DNA of 63,922 nucleotides from Denitromonas iodatirespirans (GCF_018524365.1 NZ_JAEKFT010000027.1:1-63922); one strand, 5' to 3'. Counted from the first letter of the stretch, positions 1 through 8,912 are shown. Notes: a model not told the origin generated them from the letters alone. Program-made: numbers and translations.

Positions 1-382
1 CGGCCCGGGCCACCACGGTGAACGGCTCGGGGTGGATCGAGAACACCGCGCGCAATTCCTTGAACGGGCCGGCCTCGGCGAACTTGCTGGTGCCCTTGAC
101 GGCGTGATACTGCCAGTCGGACTGGGCGACGCCGAAGTCCAGCTCGCCGGCGCGGATGGTGTTGACGTTGTACACCGAGCCGCCGGTACTTTCGACCGAG
201 CAGCGGATGCCGTGGGTGGCGCGGTCCTTGTTCATCAGGCGGCAGATGGCGCCGCCGGCGGCGTAGTACACGCCGGTGACACCGCCGGTGCCGATGGTGA
301 CGAACTTGGTTTCAGCCTGGGCGGGCGTGCCAAAGCCTGCGCCGAGGGCGAGTGCGGCGGCGAGAACGGTCAGCTTCTTCAT
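1..382 (-). CDS. TAXI-family TRAP transporter substrate-binding protein (partial)
   Basis: Only the N-terminal ~127 residues are present; the gene runs off the left edge. The product starts [14 protein letters not shown] and has a Sec signal peptide ending near AQA. It continues with the TAXI-family signature [20 protein letters not shown] and a conserved region ending [21 protein letters not shown]. Proteins of this family are periplasmic receptors for TRAP transporters with fused DctQM membrane subunits. AAGGAG lies 8 nt before the ATG. The ligand cannot be told from this fragment. The membrane subunit may lie beyond the left edge. Confidence 0.9.
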   Translation of the reverse strand, partial: MKKLTVLAAALALGAGFGTPAQAETKFVTIGTGGVTGVYYAAGGAICRLMNKDRATHGIRCSVESTGGSVYNVNTIRAGELDFGVAQSDWQYHAVKGTSKFAEAGPFKELRAVFSIHPEPFTVVARA

Positions 383-576
383 TGATGTGACTCCTTGTGG
401 GTATTGTTCTGATGACGAAGTGGCGCGTCGCGACCCGGTTGGGCGGGCGACGCGTGTTTTGCGCCTGAGGGAATGAAGCATTGCCCGCCAACTCTACACA
501 ATGACGATATGAATGCCAAACCCTGAAGCGCCTTGCCTGGTGCGGCTCTCCGACGCATCGGCAGCGTTGCGCCGCC

Positions 577-1875
577 TCAGCGCGAGGAGGCGCCGACCGC
601 CTTGCGCCAGCCGGAGGCGCCGCTGTGCGCCAGGGTGAACTCCTCGTCCGGCACGGCGCGGGGCCGGCCGGCGATGCGGTCGGCGACCAGCCGGGCGCAG
701 CCGGCGGCGAGGGTGAAGCCCAGGGCGCCGTGGCCGAGGTTGAGCCACAGATTGGGGAGGGCGGTGGCGTCGACCACCGGGCGGCCGGTCGGCGTGGCAG
801 GGCGCAGGCCGGCCCAGGGGGCGACGGTGTCGAGCTGCACGCCGTCGCCGAAGTTCTGCCGGGTCTCCCGGATCAGGGTGGCGAGCCGGTCGGCCTGCAG
901 GCTCTCATCATGACCGACGATATCGGCCATGCCCGCCACGCGCAGCTGCGCGCCGAGCCGGGCATAGACGATCTTGCGCTGGTAGTCGGTGATGCTGATG
1001 TCGGGCACCTTGGCCGGATCGGCGATCGGTGCGCTGATGCTGTAGCCCTTGAGCGGATAGACCGGCACCTCGATGCCCAGCGGGCGCAGCAGGGCGACCG
1101 CCTCGACCCCGCCGGCGGCCACGCAGGCGTCGGTGGGGATATCGCCGCGGTCGGTCCGCAGCGCCACCACCCGGCCGCCGCTGACGATCAGCGATTCGAC
1201 CAAGTGGCCGAGGTGGAAGCGCACCGGATTGGCGCCTTCGCCCATGCGCCGGGCCAGCGCCTGGCACAGCTTGAAGCAGTCGCCGACGTCTTCCGAGGGC
1301 GTGTGGATGCCGCCCACCACATCGGCACCCATGCCGGCGATGGCCGGCTCCAGCGCCAGGCAGGCGGCGCGGTCGAGGGCATGCTGCTGGCTGGCCAGCT
1401 CGGGGCGCGATTCGATCAGGGTACGCGCGCTGCGAAACCCGGCTGCGTCGCGATAGACCACCAGCTTGCCTTTGTGCCGAAAGTCGAAATCCAGCGCCTC
1501 GGTCGTCACCCAGTCATGCACCAGCCGCTGGCTGAGCAGCGATAGCGGCAGCAGGGCGGCGACGGTGCGTTGTTTGTCGTTGGCGTTGCAGGCCTTCATG
1601 AAGCTGGCGATCCAGCGCCATTGGTCGCGGTCGAAGCGGGGCTGGAAGCGGATCGGCGAGTCGGCCTGGAGCATCCAGCCCGGCACCTTGGGCAGCACGT
1701 CCGGATCGGCCAGCGGTGCGATGTAGCGGTAGCTCAGCTGGCCGCCGTTGGCCTGGCTGGTGCCCTGACCGACGGTTTCGCGCCGGTCGATGACGGTCAC
1801 GGAATGGCCGTCCTGGCGCAGAAACCAGGCGGTGGCCAGGCCGACGATGCCGGCGCCGATGACGGTGATGTGCAT
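577..1875 (-). CDS. dadA: D-amino acid dehydrogenase (FAD-dependent, DadA type)
   Basis: The 432-residue product begins MHITVIGAGIVGLATAWFL, a Rossmann dinucleotide fold with GAGIVG at residues 7-12. It keeps the DAO-family C-terminal motif NLWLNLGHGALGFTLAAG that contacts FAD. Enzymes of this family deaminate D-amino acids to 2-oxo acids and pass electrons to the quinone pool at the inner membrane. The start at 1875 is preferred over an upstream in-frame ATG because AGGAG lies 7 nt before it. The gene is divergent from a LysR regulator and lies near alanine dehydrogenase, which suggests alanine as a substrate. Other D-amino acids cannot be excluded. Confidence 0.85.
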   Translation of the reverse strand: MHITVIGAGIVGLATAWFLRQDGHSVTVIDRRETVGQGTSQANGGQLSYRYIAPLADPDVLPKVPGWMLQADSPIRFQPRFDRDQWRWIASFMKACNANDKQRTVAALLPLSLLSQRLVHDWVTTEALDFDFRHKGKLVVYRDAAGFRSARTLIESRPELASQQHALDRAACLALEPAIAGMGADVVGGIHTPSEDVGDCFKLCQALARRMGEGANPVRFHLGHLVESLIVSGGRVVALRTDRGDIPTDACVAAGGVEAVALLRPLGIEVPVYPLKGYSISAPIADPAKVPDISITDYQRKIVYARLGAQLRVAGMADIVGHDESLQADRLATLIRETRQNFGDGVQLDTVAPWAGLRPATPTGRPVVDATALPNLWLNLGHGALGFTLAAGCARLVADRIAGRPRAVPDEEFTLAHSGASGWRKAVGASSR

Positions 1876-1925
1876 ACGTGCTCCTGAGAATCGATCCCGT
1901 GAGTCTGGCATCGGCAATGCGCCAG

Positions 1926-1940
1926 CAACATGCTATGTTG
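1926..1940. promoter_or_regulatory. Inverted repeat in dadA-lysR intergenic region (candidate LysR site 1)
   Basis: CAACAT-GCT-ATGTTG is a perfect 6-bp inverted repeat in the 100-bp divergent intergenic region. Its half site AACAT recurs in the second repeat at 1951-1965. The size and position fit a LysR-type operator controlling dadA and the regulator itself. The functional assignment is inferred. Confidence 0.5.
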
Positions 1941-1950
1941 GCCATCAGGT

Positions 1951-1965
1951 ATGTTGATTGAACAT
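1951..1965. promoter_or_regulatory. Inverted repeat overlapping the lysR 5' end (candidate LysR site 2)
   Basis: ATGTT-GATTG-AACAT is a 5-bp inverted repeat with the same AACAT/ATGTT half sites as 1926-1940. Its centre is 25 bp from that of the first site. It covers the ATG at 1964 but lies before the preferred start at 1976. That is consistent with autorepression by the adjacent LysR protein. Confidence 0.45.
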
Positions 1966-1975
1966 GGAGCGTGTC

Positions 1976-2899
1976 ATGCGACTTCGCCAGATCGAAGTGT
2001 TTCGCGCAGTGATGCTGACCGGATCGGCCAGTGCCGCGGCGCGCTGGCTGAACGTGTCGCAACCGGTGGTCTCGCGCGTCATCCGCCATGCCGAAACGCA
2101 GCTGGGGTTTGCGCTGTTCGAGCGGGTCGGCGGGCGCCTGTCGCCCACGCCCGAGGCCGGCGCGCTGTTTGCCCAGGTCAAGCGTGCCTGGGGTGAAATC
2201 GAGCGGGTCGATGCGATGGCCGCCAACCTGCGCCGCGGCGCGTCGGGGTTGCTGCGCGTGGCGGCCACGCCCTCGCTGGCCACTCACTTGCTGCCGGTTG
2301 CCCTGCATGCCCTGCGCGCGGCCCATCCGGACGTGGTCTACGACTTGTGGGCGGTGCATACCCGGCAGATCGAGGATGCCCTGCTGGCCTACGAGGTGGA
2401 TGCCGGTCTGGCGATCGATCCGGTGGCGCAGGTGACGGTGAGCCTGTCGCCGGTGGCCGCGGGCGAAGTGGTGCTGGTGGCGCCGCGGCCGTGGTGCGAC
2501 GGGGTGTTGCGTGTGGACGAGCGCGGCTGGCTCGACGGCCGCCCCTACATTGCGCTGGCGTCGGACACCCCGCTGGGCCAGCGTCTGGCGCAGGCCATGG
2601 AGGCGGCCGGCTGGGAGCCGCCGGCCGCCTTGCGGGTGCAGACCTATGCCCTGGCCGCCACGCTGGTGAGCCACGGACTGGGCTTTGCCTTCGTCGACAG
2701 TTTTACCGCCGCGGGGCTCGATCCGGCGCGGGTGGTGCGCCTGCCGCTGGCGCCGGCAGTGCCTTGCCGCTTGCAGCTGATGCGCGCCGCCGGCACCACC
2801 TCGTCGGTGCTGGTCAGCCGCCTGGTGGATGGCCTGCACGAGGCGGCCGACGCGCAGACCCGCTGGCTGGCGGGCGCCACCCGGTTGTCCTTGGCCTGA
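1976..2899 (+). CDS. LysR-family transcriptional regulator (D-amino acid/alanine locus)
   Basis: The 307-residue protein has an N-terminal winged helix (RLRQIEVFRAVMLTGSASAA, then LNVSQPVVSRVIRHAE) and a LysR substrate-binding domain from about residue 90. Start at 1976 is chosen because GGAG at 1966 sits 6 nt upstream; TTG 1958 and ATG 1964 are in-frame alternatives. It is transcribed away from dadA and followed 13 bp later by the end of the convergent alanine dehydrogenase. Context suggests it controls D-amino acid or alanine catabolism. The inducer is unknown. Confidence 0.88.
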   Translation: MRLRQIEVFRAVMLTGSASAAARWLNVSQPVVSRVIRHAETQLGFALFERVGGRLSPTPEAGALFAQVKRAWGEIERVDAMAANLRRGASGLLRVAATPSLATHLLPVALHALRAAHPDVVYDLWAVHTRQIEDALLAYEVDAGLAIDPVAQVTVSLSPVAAGEVVLVAPRPWCDGVLRVDERGWLDGRPYIALASDTPLGQRLAQAMEAAGWEPPAALRVQTYALAATLVSHGLGFAFVDSFTAAGLDPARVVRLPLAPAVPCRLQLMRAAGTTSSVLVSRLVDGLHEAADAQTRWLAGATRLSLA

Positions 2900-2912
2900 G
2901 CGCCGGTCGCGC

Positions 2913-4028
2913 TCAGGCCAGCATCGTCTCGGCGGCGACCGGCGTCTGCCCGAGCGCCGCGGCGGCTGCCGGATGCACCAGCTGGCCGCGGCACACGTTC
3001 AGCCCGCCGCGCAGATGCGTGTCGTCGCGCAGCGCCTGTTGCCAGCCCTTGTCGGCAAGGGCCAGCACGCAGGGCAGGGTGGCGGCGTTGAGGGCGTAGG
3101 TGGAGGTGTGTGCGACCGCGCCCGGCATGTTGGCCACGCAGTAGTGCACCACGCCGTCGACCACGTAGGTCGGGTCGGCATGGGTGGTTGGCCGGGCGGT
3201 TTCGCAGCAGCCGCCCTGGTCGATGGCCACGTCCACGATCACCGCGCCCTCACGCATCTGCCGCACCATCTCGGCGCTGACCAGATGCGGGGCGGCGGCG
3301 CCGGGGATGAGCACGGCGCCGACTATCAGATCGGCGGCCAACACTGCCTGCTCGATGGCCTCGGCGGTGGCATGCAGGGTTTTGAGGCGGGCGCCGAATT
3401 GGGCATCGAGCCGGCGCAGTACCGCGGCGTCGCGATCGATCAGGGTCACGTCGGCGCCCAGGCCACAGGCCATCGCCGCCGCATTGCGGCCGACCACGCC
3501 GCCGCCGAGGATCACCACCCGCGCCGGAAGCACGCCGGGCACCCCGCCGAGCAGGATGCCGCGCCCGCCCGCTTCCGTCTCCAGGCAGTGGGCGCCGGCC
3601 TGGATGCTCATGCGGCCGGCCACTTCCGACATCGGCGCCAGCAGCGGCAGGCTACCGTCCGGTGCGGTGACGGTTTCATAGGCAATGGCGGTCACGCCGC
3701 TGGCGCACAACTCGCGCGCCTGATCCGGGTCGGGGGCCAGGTGCAGATAGGTGAACAGCACCTGGTCGGCGCGCAGGCGGGCGCGCTCGACCGCTTGCGG
3801 CTCCTTGACCTTGACGATCATCTCGGCGGCGTCGAAGACGGCCTCGGCATCGTCCGCGATGCGGGCGCCGGCGGCGCGGTAGACCGCATCGTCGGCGCCG
3901 ATGCCGAGGCCGGCCCCGGTTTCGACGATGAGCTCATGGCCGTGGGCATGCAGTTCGCGGACGCTGGCGGGGGTCAGGCCGACGCGGTATTCGTTGTTCT
4001 TGATTTCCCTGGGGACGCCGATGCGCAT
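2913..4028 (-). CDS. ald: Alanine dehydrogenase
   Basis: This 371-residue protein begins [20 protein letters not shown], the family's conserved opening. It carries an NAD-binding glycine motif ([14 protein letters not shown]) and the conserved segment [20 protein letters not shown]. It catalyses reversible NAD-dependent oxidative deamination of L-alanine to pyruvate in the cytoplasm. GGAG lies 7 nt before ATG 4028; the longer open frame upstream has no supporting signal. With DadA nearby, the locus could route both alanine enantiomers to pyruvate. It is divergent from the gene at 4124. Confidence 0.95.
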   Translation of the reverse strand: MRIGVPREIKNNEYRVGLTPASVRELHAHGHELIVETGAGLGIGADDAVYRAAGARIADDAEAVFDAAEMIVKVKEPQAVERARLRADQVLFTYLHLAPDPDQARELCASGVTAIAYETVTAPDGSLPLLAPMSEVAGRMSIQAGAHCLETEAGGRGILLGGVPGVLPARVVILGGGVVGRNAAAMACGLGADVTLIDRDAAVLRRLDAQFGARLKTLHATAEAIEQAVLAADLIVGAVLIPGAAAPHLVSAEMVRQMREGAVIVDVAIDQGGCCETARPTTHADPTYVVDGVVHYCVANMPGAVAHTSTYALNAATLPCVLALADKGWQQALRDDTHLRGGLNVCRGQLVHPAAAAALGQTPVAAETMLA

Positions 4029-4123
4029 GATCTTCTCCGGATGCGTCGATGCCGGTTGGATGCCCTCCCGGGGGCGAAAGTTCGGCGGGGGCGCCGACGA
4101 AGGTGCCACGCTAGAATGCGCCG

Positions 4124-4936
4124 ATGACTGCTTCCGATCCGATTCCCGTCGACGCCCTCGGCCAGCGCCATGCCGCGCTCGGCCGCGATGCCCGTATTGT
4201 CTGCCTGGTGCCGTCGATCACCGAGTTGCTGTGCGATCTGGGGCTGATCGATCAACTCGTCGGCCGCACCGGCTTCTGCATCCACCCGCGCGAGGCGTTG
4301 CGCGCGGTGCCCAAGGTGGGCGGCACCAAGGATGTGAAGCTCGAGCGCATCCGCGAACTGGCGCCGACGCATGTGATCGTCAACATCGACGAAAATCCGC
4401 GCGCCGTGGCCGAGGCGTTGGCCGACTTCGTGCCCAACGTGGTGGTCACCCATCCCTGCGTGCCGGAGGACAACCACGCCCTGTACCGGCTGATGGGGCA
4501 TCTGTTCGCTTGCGCGCCGGCGGCCGCGGCCTTGTCGGACTCGCTGACGGCGGCCTTGGCCGAAGCGCGAGCGGTGGGTGCCGCGCTGCCGGCCGAGCGG
4601 GTGTTGTACCTGATCTGGCGTGAGCCGTGGATGACGGTGTCGCGTGACACCTACATCGCCGCCACGCTGGCGGCCGTCGGCTGGCACACCGAACCGGCCG
4701 CGGCCGGCGAGCGCTATCCAGCCTTCGACTGGCAGGCGCCGTGGCTGGCCGGTGTCTCGCGGGTGCTGCTGTCGACCGAGCCTTATCGCTTTCAGGACAA
4801 GCACGTGGCCGAAGTGGCGGCCCTGTGCGGCCGGCCGGTGCAGCTGATCGACGGGGAATGGACCTCGTGGTATGGCAGCCGGGCGATCGCCGGGCTGCGC
4901 GAACTGGCCCGGCTGCGGCGCGCGCTGGCCGCTTGA
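4124..4936 (+). CDS. Cobalamin-binding-type (BtuF-like) helical-backbone receptor protein
   Basis: The 270-residue protein matches the helical-backbone metal-receptor/BtuF class: RIVCLVPSITELLCDLGL near the N-terminus, GRTGFCIHP, and VPKVGGTKDVKLERIRELAP. No signal peptide is visible: the N-terminus is MTASDPIPVDALGQ. It is therefore either cytoplasmic or a divergent relative rather than a normal periplasmic receptor. No ABC permease or ATPase is adjacent. In this family such solo proteins are usually annotated as cobalamin-binding. The ligand is not established here. Confidence 0.75.
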   Translation: MTASDPIPVDALGQRHAALGRDARIVCLVPSITELLCDLGLIDQLVGRTGFCIHPREALRAVPKVGGTKDVKLERIRELAPTHVIVNIDENPRAVAEALADFVPNVVVTHPCVPEDNHALYRLMGHLFACAPAAAALSDSLTAALAEARAVGAALPAERVLYLIWREPWMTVSRDTYIAATLAAVGWHTEPAAAGERYPAFDWQAPWLAGVSRVLLSTEPYRFQDKHVAEVAALCGRPVQLIDGEWTSWYGSRAIAGLRELARLRRALAA

Positions 4937-4946
4937 GGCGACGGCC

Positions 4947-5381
4947 TCAGTCGCTGGCGGGGAAGGCCTTCTGCCAGGCTTCGGGCGTGATCACCGCGCA
5001 GCGCTCGCGCATCAGGCGGTGGCGGCCGGCGCGCAGCAAGGCCTTGTCGCGGGTGAGCAGCCAGCGGGCCTGGCCGTCATGGGCGATTTCGAGAAACTTC
5101 TGGTCGTCGGCGTCGCGGCAGCGCGGCAGGTCGGCGGCGGGCGCGGCGGGCGGCACGCACGTGGCTTGGGCACGGTAGGTGTCGAAGATCCCGGCCTGGC
5201 GATCGGGCGGGCAGGCGAACTGGCGATAGGCGAGCACGCGGCGCAGCTCTTCGAGCGCGTCCTCGCGTGTCAGCAATCGCGCGTGGCCGGCGGCGATCCA
5301 GGCGCGCAAGATGCCGAGCGCCGGGTCGTCGAAGAACCACAGCGCCATGATGGTGTTGGTGTCGAGAACGGTCGGGGTCAT
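4947..5381 (-). CDS. PIN-domain protein (putative toxin, COG1569-like)
   Basis: The 144-residue protein starts MTPTVLDTNTIMALWFF and ends the fold with the acidic segments DADDQKFLEIAHDGQARWLL and TRDKALL. PIN domains are Mg-dependent ribonucleases whose active site is a cluster of Asp/Glu residues, and these are visible. No antitoxin gene lies next to it, so it may be an orphan or act in another RNA process. The start at 5381 is the first Met of the domain. A strong hairpin at 5394-5419 separates it from phaC upstream on the same strand. Confidence 0.75.
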   Translation of the reverse strand: MTPTVLDTNTIMALWFFDDPALGILRAWIAAGHARLLTREDALEELRRVLAYRQFACPPDRQAGIFDTYRAQATCVPPAAPAADLPRCRDADDQKFLEIAHDGQARWLLTRDKALLRAGRHRLMRERCAVITPEAWQKAFPASD

Positions 5382-5393
5382 GATCGGCGCGTG

Positions 5394-5419
5394 AAAAAGG
5401 GGCCGGTCGGCCCCTTTTT
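5394..5419. terminator. Intrinsic (bidirectional) terminator after phaC
   Basis: AAAAAGGGGCC-GGTC-GGCCCCTTTTT forms a perfect 11-bp stem with a 4-nt loop, flanked by A and T runs so that it can work on both strands. It lies 23 bp past the phaC stop and just before the PIN gene start. Confidence 0.88.
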
Positions 5420-5442
5420 CATCGGGCTGGTCGAGACGTGTT

Positions 5443-7266
5443 TCAGGCCGCCTTCTGTGCATCGAGACGGGTTTTCACGTAGCTGCCCGGCGCCTCTTCG
5501 ATGACGGCCAGCGTGCCCTTGGCCGGGTCGCGTGCGTCGACCTGCACCTGGTTGTGGCCGGTGACCCAAGCCTGCCAGTCGGTCCACCACGAGCCTTCAT
5601 GCTGCACCGAGGCGTCGAACCATTCCTGGGCGGTGTCGGGCAGGGCGCCGTCCTCGCACACGAAGTAGCCGTATTTGTTGGCCGCCGGCGGATTGACGAT
5701 GCCGGCGATGTGGCCGGAGCCGCCCAGCACGAAGCGCACCGGACCGCCGAAGTTGCGCGCACCGGTGTAGGTGCTCTTCCACGGCGCGATGTGGTCTTCG
5801 AGGGTGGAGATGAAGTAGCACGGGACCTTGATCTTCGACAGATCGATCTTGACGCCGTCGATCTCGATGCCGCCCGGCTCCACCAGCCGGTTCTCCATGT
5901 ACAGGTTGCGCAGGTAGAAGCTGTGCATCTTGGCCGGCATGCGCGTGGAGTCGGAGTTCCAGTAGAGCAGATCGAAGGGGAAGGGATCCTTGCCCAGCAG
6001 GTAGTTGTTCACCACGAAGGACCAGATCAAGTCGTTGGCGCGCAGCATGTTGAAGGTGCCGGCCATTTCGGAGCCTTCGAGGTAGCCGCGCTCGGCCATC
6101 TTCTTCTCGAGGCTGGAGACCTGGCCTTCGTCGATGAACACGCCCAGCTCGCCCGGCTCGGAGAAGTCGGTCATGGTGGTGAAGAAGGTGGCGCTGGCGA
6201 TGCGCTTGCGACGCTTGGCGGCCAGGTAGGCCAGCGTGGTGGCCAGCAGCGTGCCGCCCAGGCAGTAGCCGGCCGCATTGATTTCCTTCTCGCCGGTCTG
6301 CGCCTCGATGGCGTCGAGAGCGGCCAGGATGCCGTCGGTCACATAGGCGTCGAAGCTGCGTTCGGCCAGCTTCTCGTCGGGGTTCACCCAGGAGATGACG
6401 AACACTGTGTGGCCCTGGTCGACGGCCCACTTGATGTAGGAGTTCTTCTCGCGCAGATCGAGAATGTAGAACTTGTTGATCCAGGGCGGCACGATCAGCA
6501 GCGGGCGCTTGAGCACCTTGGTGGTCGATGGCGTGTACTGGAGGAGCTGCATCATCTCGGTCTGGAAGACCACCTTGCCCGGCGTGGTGGCGACGTTCTT
6601 GCCCAGCTCGAAGGCCGTGGTGTCGGTCATCTTGACGCGCAGGTTGCCGCCGCCGTCTTCGACGTCGCGCAGCAGGTTGTTGAGGCCCTTGACCAGGTTC
6701 TGGCCATGGCTCTTGACCGTTTCGCGGAACACTTCGGGGTTGGTCAGCGCGAAGTTCGACGGGCTCAGCGCGTCGACATACTGGCGGGTGTAGAAGTTGA
6801 CCTTTTTCTGGGTCTGCTCTTCCAGCCCTTCGACGCCACAGACGGTGTCATGGATGTGGCGGGCGGTGATCAGGTAGGACTGCTTGATGAAGTCGAACAG
6901 GAAGTGCTCTTGCCACTGCTCGTCCTTGAAGCGTTTGTCGTCCTTGGCCGGGGCGGCCACCGGCGGGGCCTGCATGCCGGCGAAGCGCAGCATGGAGTGC
7001 TGCCACAGCGAGAAATAGTCCCACACCAGGTTCATCTGGGTCTGGGCAAGTTTGTACGGGTTGGCCAGCAGCTTGGCCATCATGTCCATGAAGGCCTGGG
7101 CGATGCCCAGTTCGTCGGCCGGGGCGGCGACGCCCTTCTTGAGCTGACGCTGGACATGCTCGCTGATCAGGTGTGAGGCGCGCTGGGCCACTTCGGAGTA
7201 GGTCTGGGCAAGCTCACTCGGGTCGGGCAGTTCCATAGTCCTGTCTTCTGTCTTGGGGGGTGCCAT
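5443..7266 (-). CDS. phaC: Class I poly(3-hydroxyalkanoate) synthase
   Basis: PhaC polymerises 3-hydroxyacyl-CoA into polyester storage granules. The 607-residue product has the usual class I length. Its lipase-like box is GYCLGG, with nucleophile Cys335; Asp491 (EDHIAPW) and His519 (GSGHIAG) complete the triad. PWINKFYILDL and the Trp-rich region near the C-terminus also match the family. ATG 7266 follows the MBL gene stop by 11 nt; ATG 7236 is an alternative start with its own purine stretch. phaA, phaB and phasin genes are not in the window. Confidence 0.95.
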   Translation of the reverse strand: MAPPKTEDRTMELPDPSELAQTYSEVAQRASHLISEHVQRQLKKGVAAPADELGIAQAFMDMMAKLLANPYKLAQTQMNLVWDYFSLWQHSMLRFAGMQAPPVAAPAKDDKRFKDEQWQEHFLFDFIKQSYLITARHIHDTVCGVEGLEEQTQKKVNFYTRQYVDALSPSNFALTNPEVFRETVKSHGQNLVKGLNNLLRDVEDGGGNLRVKMTDTTAFELGKNVATTPGKVVFQTEMMQLLQYTPSTTKVLKRPLLIVPPWINKFYILDLREKNSYIKWAVDQGHTVFVISWVNPDEKLAERSFDAYVTDGILAALDAIEAQTGEKEINAAGYCLGGTLLATTLAYLAAKRRKRIASATFFTTMTDFSEPGELGVFIDEGQVSSLEKKMAERGYLEGSEMAGTFNMLRANDLIWSFVVNNYLLGKDPFPFDLLYWNSDSTRMPAKMHSFYLRNLYMENRLVEPGGIEIDGVKIDLSKIKVPCYFISTLEDHIAPWKSTYTGARNFGGPVRFVLGGSGHIAGIVNPPAANKYGYFVCEDGALPDTAQEWFDASVQHEGSWWTDWQAWVTGHNQVQVDARDPAKGTLAVIEEAPGSYVKTRLDAQKAA

Positions 7267-7277
7267 GCGTTCAGTCC

Positions 7278-8318
7278 TCAATGCTTGGGTAGAGCGGTTG
7301 ATATGAAGCGGGCCACATCGCCGCCCTCGTCCGCCTCGCGCAAGTCCCTCTCCCGCACGAGGTAATTCAGGTGGGCAATGGCCTCCCCCATCGCGAAGAA
7401 TACCTGGTGGGTATCCAGCTCGCGGGGGAACAGGGTTTCGAGCAATTCTGCTGCACTGCGAGATGTCTGGCAGGCGGCCAGCAGCTCATCGCAACGCTCG
7501 CGGTGATGGGTGACCAGCTGCTCGACTCTCGCCCGAATCCCTTGGAAAGGCCTGCCATGGGATGGTAGCACGAGCGTGCTGTCCGGCAAGTTGTTGAAGT
7601 CACGTATCGAATTGAGAAAACGGCCCAAGGGATTGTCATGAGGCGTTGCAGCAAAGACGCTCACATTGGTCGAGATGCGCGGCAACAGCATGTCGCCCGA
7701 GATCAGCAGATCGAGCGCGGGACACCACAGGGCGGCGTGTTCCGGCGCATGCCCGTAGCCGACGATGACCTCCCAATCGTGGCTGCCGATGTTCAGCCGG
7801 TCGCCGTCGATCAAGCGGCGATAGGTCCGTGGCAGGCTGGGGACCCCGCGCCGGTAGCCATTGCCGCGCTGGGCGAGGGCGTCGAGCCGTTCGGCATCGA
7901 GGCCGTGGCGGCGGAACTGGGCAATGGTGTCTTCCACGGCGAAGCCGGGCAGCTGGTGCCACAGCGCGTGGCCCATGAGGAACTCGCCCTGGGTCATCCA
8001 GATGGGCGCGCCGGTGCGTTGCGACAGCCAGTCGGCCAGGCCGAGATGGTCCGGATGGAAATGCGTCACCACGATGCGCGACACCGGCTTGCCCAGCCGA
8101 TCGAGCGCCGCCGCCCACAGGGCCTGGATCTCCGGCAGACCGAAGCCGGTGTCGACCAAGGTGACGGCATCGCCGTCGTCGAGGATCCACAGGTTGATAT
8201 GGTCGAGGGCGAAGGGCAGGGGCATGCGCAGCCAGTGGACGCCCGGCGCGACGGTCAGCCACTGGCCGGCGTCGGGCACTGCGTCGATCGGATAGTTCAG
8301 GGCCTGGGGCGCGTTCAT
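7278..8318 (-). CDS. MBL-fold metallo-hydrolase
   Basis: A 346-residue metallo-beta-lactamase-fold hydrolase. The metal-binding motif THFHPDHLG is preceded by the core Asp in VTLVDTGFG, and later metal ligands lie in YGHAPEHA and ISGDMLLP. It heads a two-gene unit with phaC: its stop is 11 nt before the phaC ATG. AAGGAG lies 8 nt upstream of its own start. It is divergent from the LiuR regulator. The substrate is unknown. A thioester or acyl-CoA substrate is possible from the PHA and acyl-CoA context, but that is inference. Confidence 0.85.
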   Translation of the reverse strand: MNAPQALNYPIDAVPDAGQWLTVAPGVHWLRMPLPFALDHINLWILDDGDAVTLVDTGFGLPEIQALWAAALDRLGKPVSRIVVTHFHPDHLGLADWLSQRTGAPIWMTQGEFLMGHALWHQLPGFAVEDTIAQFRRHGLDAERLDALAQRGNGYRRGVPSLPRTYRRLIDGDRLNIGSHDWEVIVGYGHAPEHAALWCPALDLLISGDMLLPRISTNVSVFAATPHDNPLGRFLNSIRDFNNLPDSTLVLPSHGRPFQGIRARVEQLVTHHRERCDELLAACQTSRSAAELLETLFPRELDTHQVFFAMGEAIAHLNYLVRERDLREADEGGDVARFISTALPKH

Positions 8319-8455
8319 TGGGGTTCTCCTTGCGCGTGGTGATTGCTTCGATGCGCGAATTCTGATTAACTGGATAAATCGTTTATTGCCGATTGTTCCA
8401 TAAAAAACAATTAACTAGCCGAGTGGCTGCAGATTTTTCTTGCGGCGCAACATCC

Positions 8456-8866
8456 ATGACTGCCGAACGTACCTACACCATCACCGAACTGGCGCGCGAG
8501 TTCGACATCACGCCACGCGCCATCCGTTTTTACGAAGACCAGGGCCTGCTCACGCCCGACCGCGCCGGCCGCACCCGGGTCTATTCGCGCGCCGATCGCA
8601 CCCGCCTCAAGCTGTCGCTGCGTGGCAAGCGCCTCGGCCTGACGCTGGCCGAGATCAAGGAAATCCTCGACATGTACGGCGGCGCCAGCAACACCGCGCC
8701 CCAGCTCGACCGCTTTCTCAAGGTGCTCGGCGAGCGCCGCGCCGCGCTGGCCCAGCAGCTCGAGGATATCGAAGTGGTGCTGGGAGAAATCGACATGCTC
8801 GAGCGCCAGTGCCGCGATCTGCTCGACCACCGGACGTCGGACGAATCCAAGAACCAGGGCACATAG
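8456..8866 (+). CDS. liuR: MerR-family regulator of leucine/isovalerate catabolism (LiuR type)
   Basis: The 136-residue protein has a MerR winged helix (YTITELAREFDITPRAIRFY, EDQGLLTP) and a C-terminal coiled coil (QLEDIEVVLGEIDMLERQCR). It lacks the Cys metal ligands of metal-sensing MerR proteins. It heads the leucine degradation cluster, immediately before a 22-bp palindrome. That is the arrangement known for LiuR in other Proteobacteria. The start at 8456 is the first Met before the DNA-binding domain; an upstream extension from 8393 lacks homology. The effector is probably a CoA intermediate of the pathway (inference). Confidence 0.85.
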   Translation: MTAERTYTITELAREFDITPRAIRFYEDQGLLTPDRAGRTRVYSRADRTRLKLSLRGKRLGLTLAEIKEILDMYGGASNTAPQLDRFLKVLGERRAALAQQLEDIEVVLGEIDMLERQCRDLLDHRTSDESKNQGT

Positions 8867-8890
8867 GTCTTGGTTTTTTTTGCAATTTAC

Positions 8891-8912
8891 TTTACGTTTA
8901 CGTAAACGTAAA
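8891..8912. promoter_or_regulatory. Perfect 22-bp palindrome, candidate LiuR operator
   Basis: The half site TTTACGTTTAC is followed by its exact reverse complement GTAAACGTAAA with no spacer. It lies in the 67-bp gap between liuR and the thioesterase, 22 bp before that gene's start at 8934. A weak -35-like TTTACT (8886) and a -10-like TAAATA (8909) flank it with a 17-bp spacer, the layout typical of MerR activators. No other copy was noticed in the window. Confidence 0.75.

Noticed and set aside
5554-7176. 540-codon open frame on the plus strand
   Set aside because: It is fully antisense to phaC, whose catalytic residues and codon pattern are clear. Long antisense frames are expected at this GC content.
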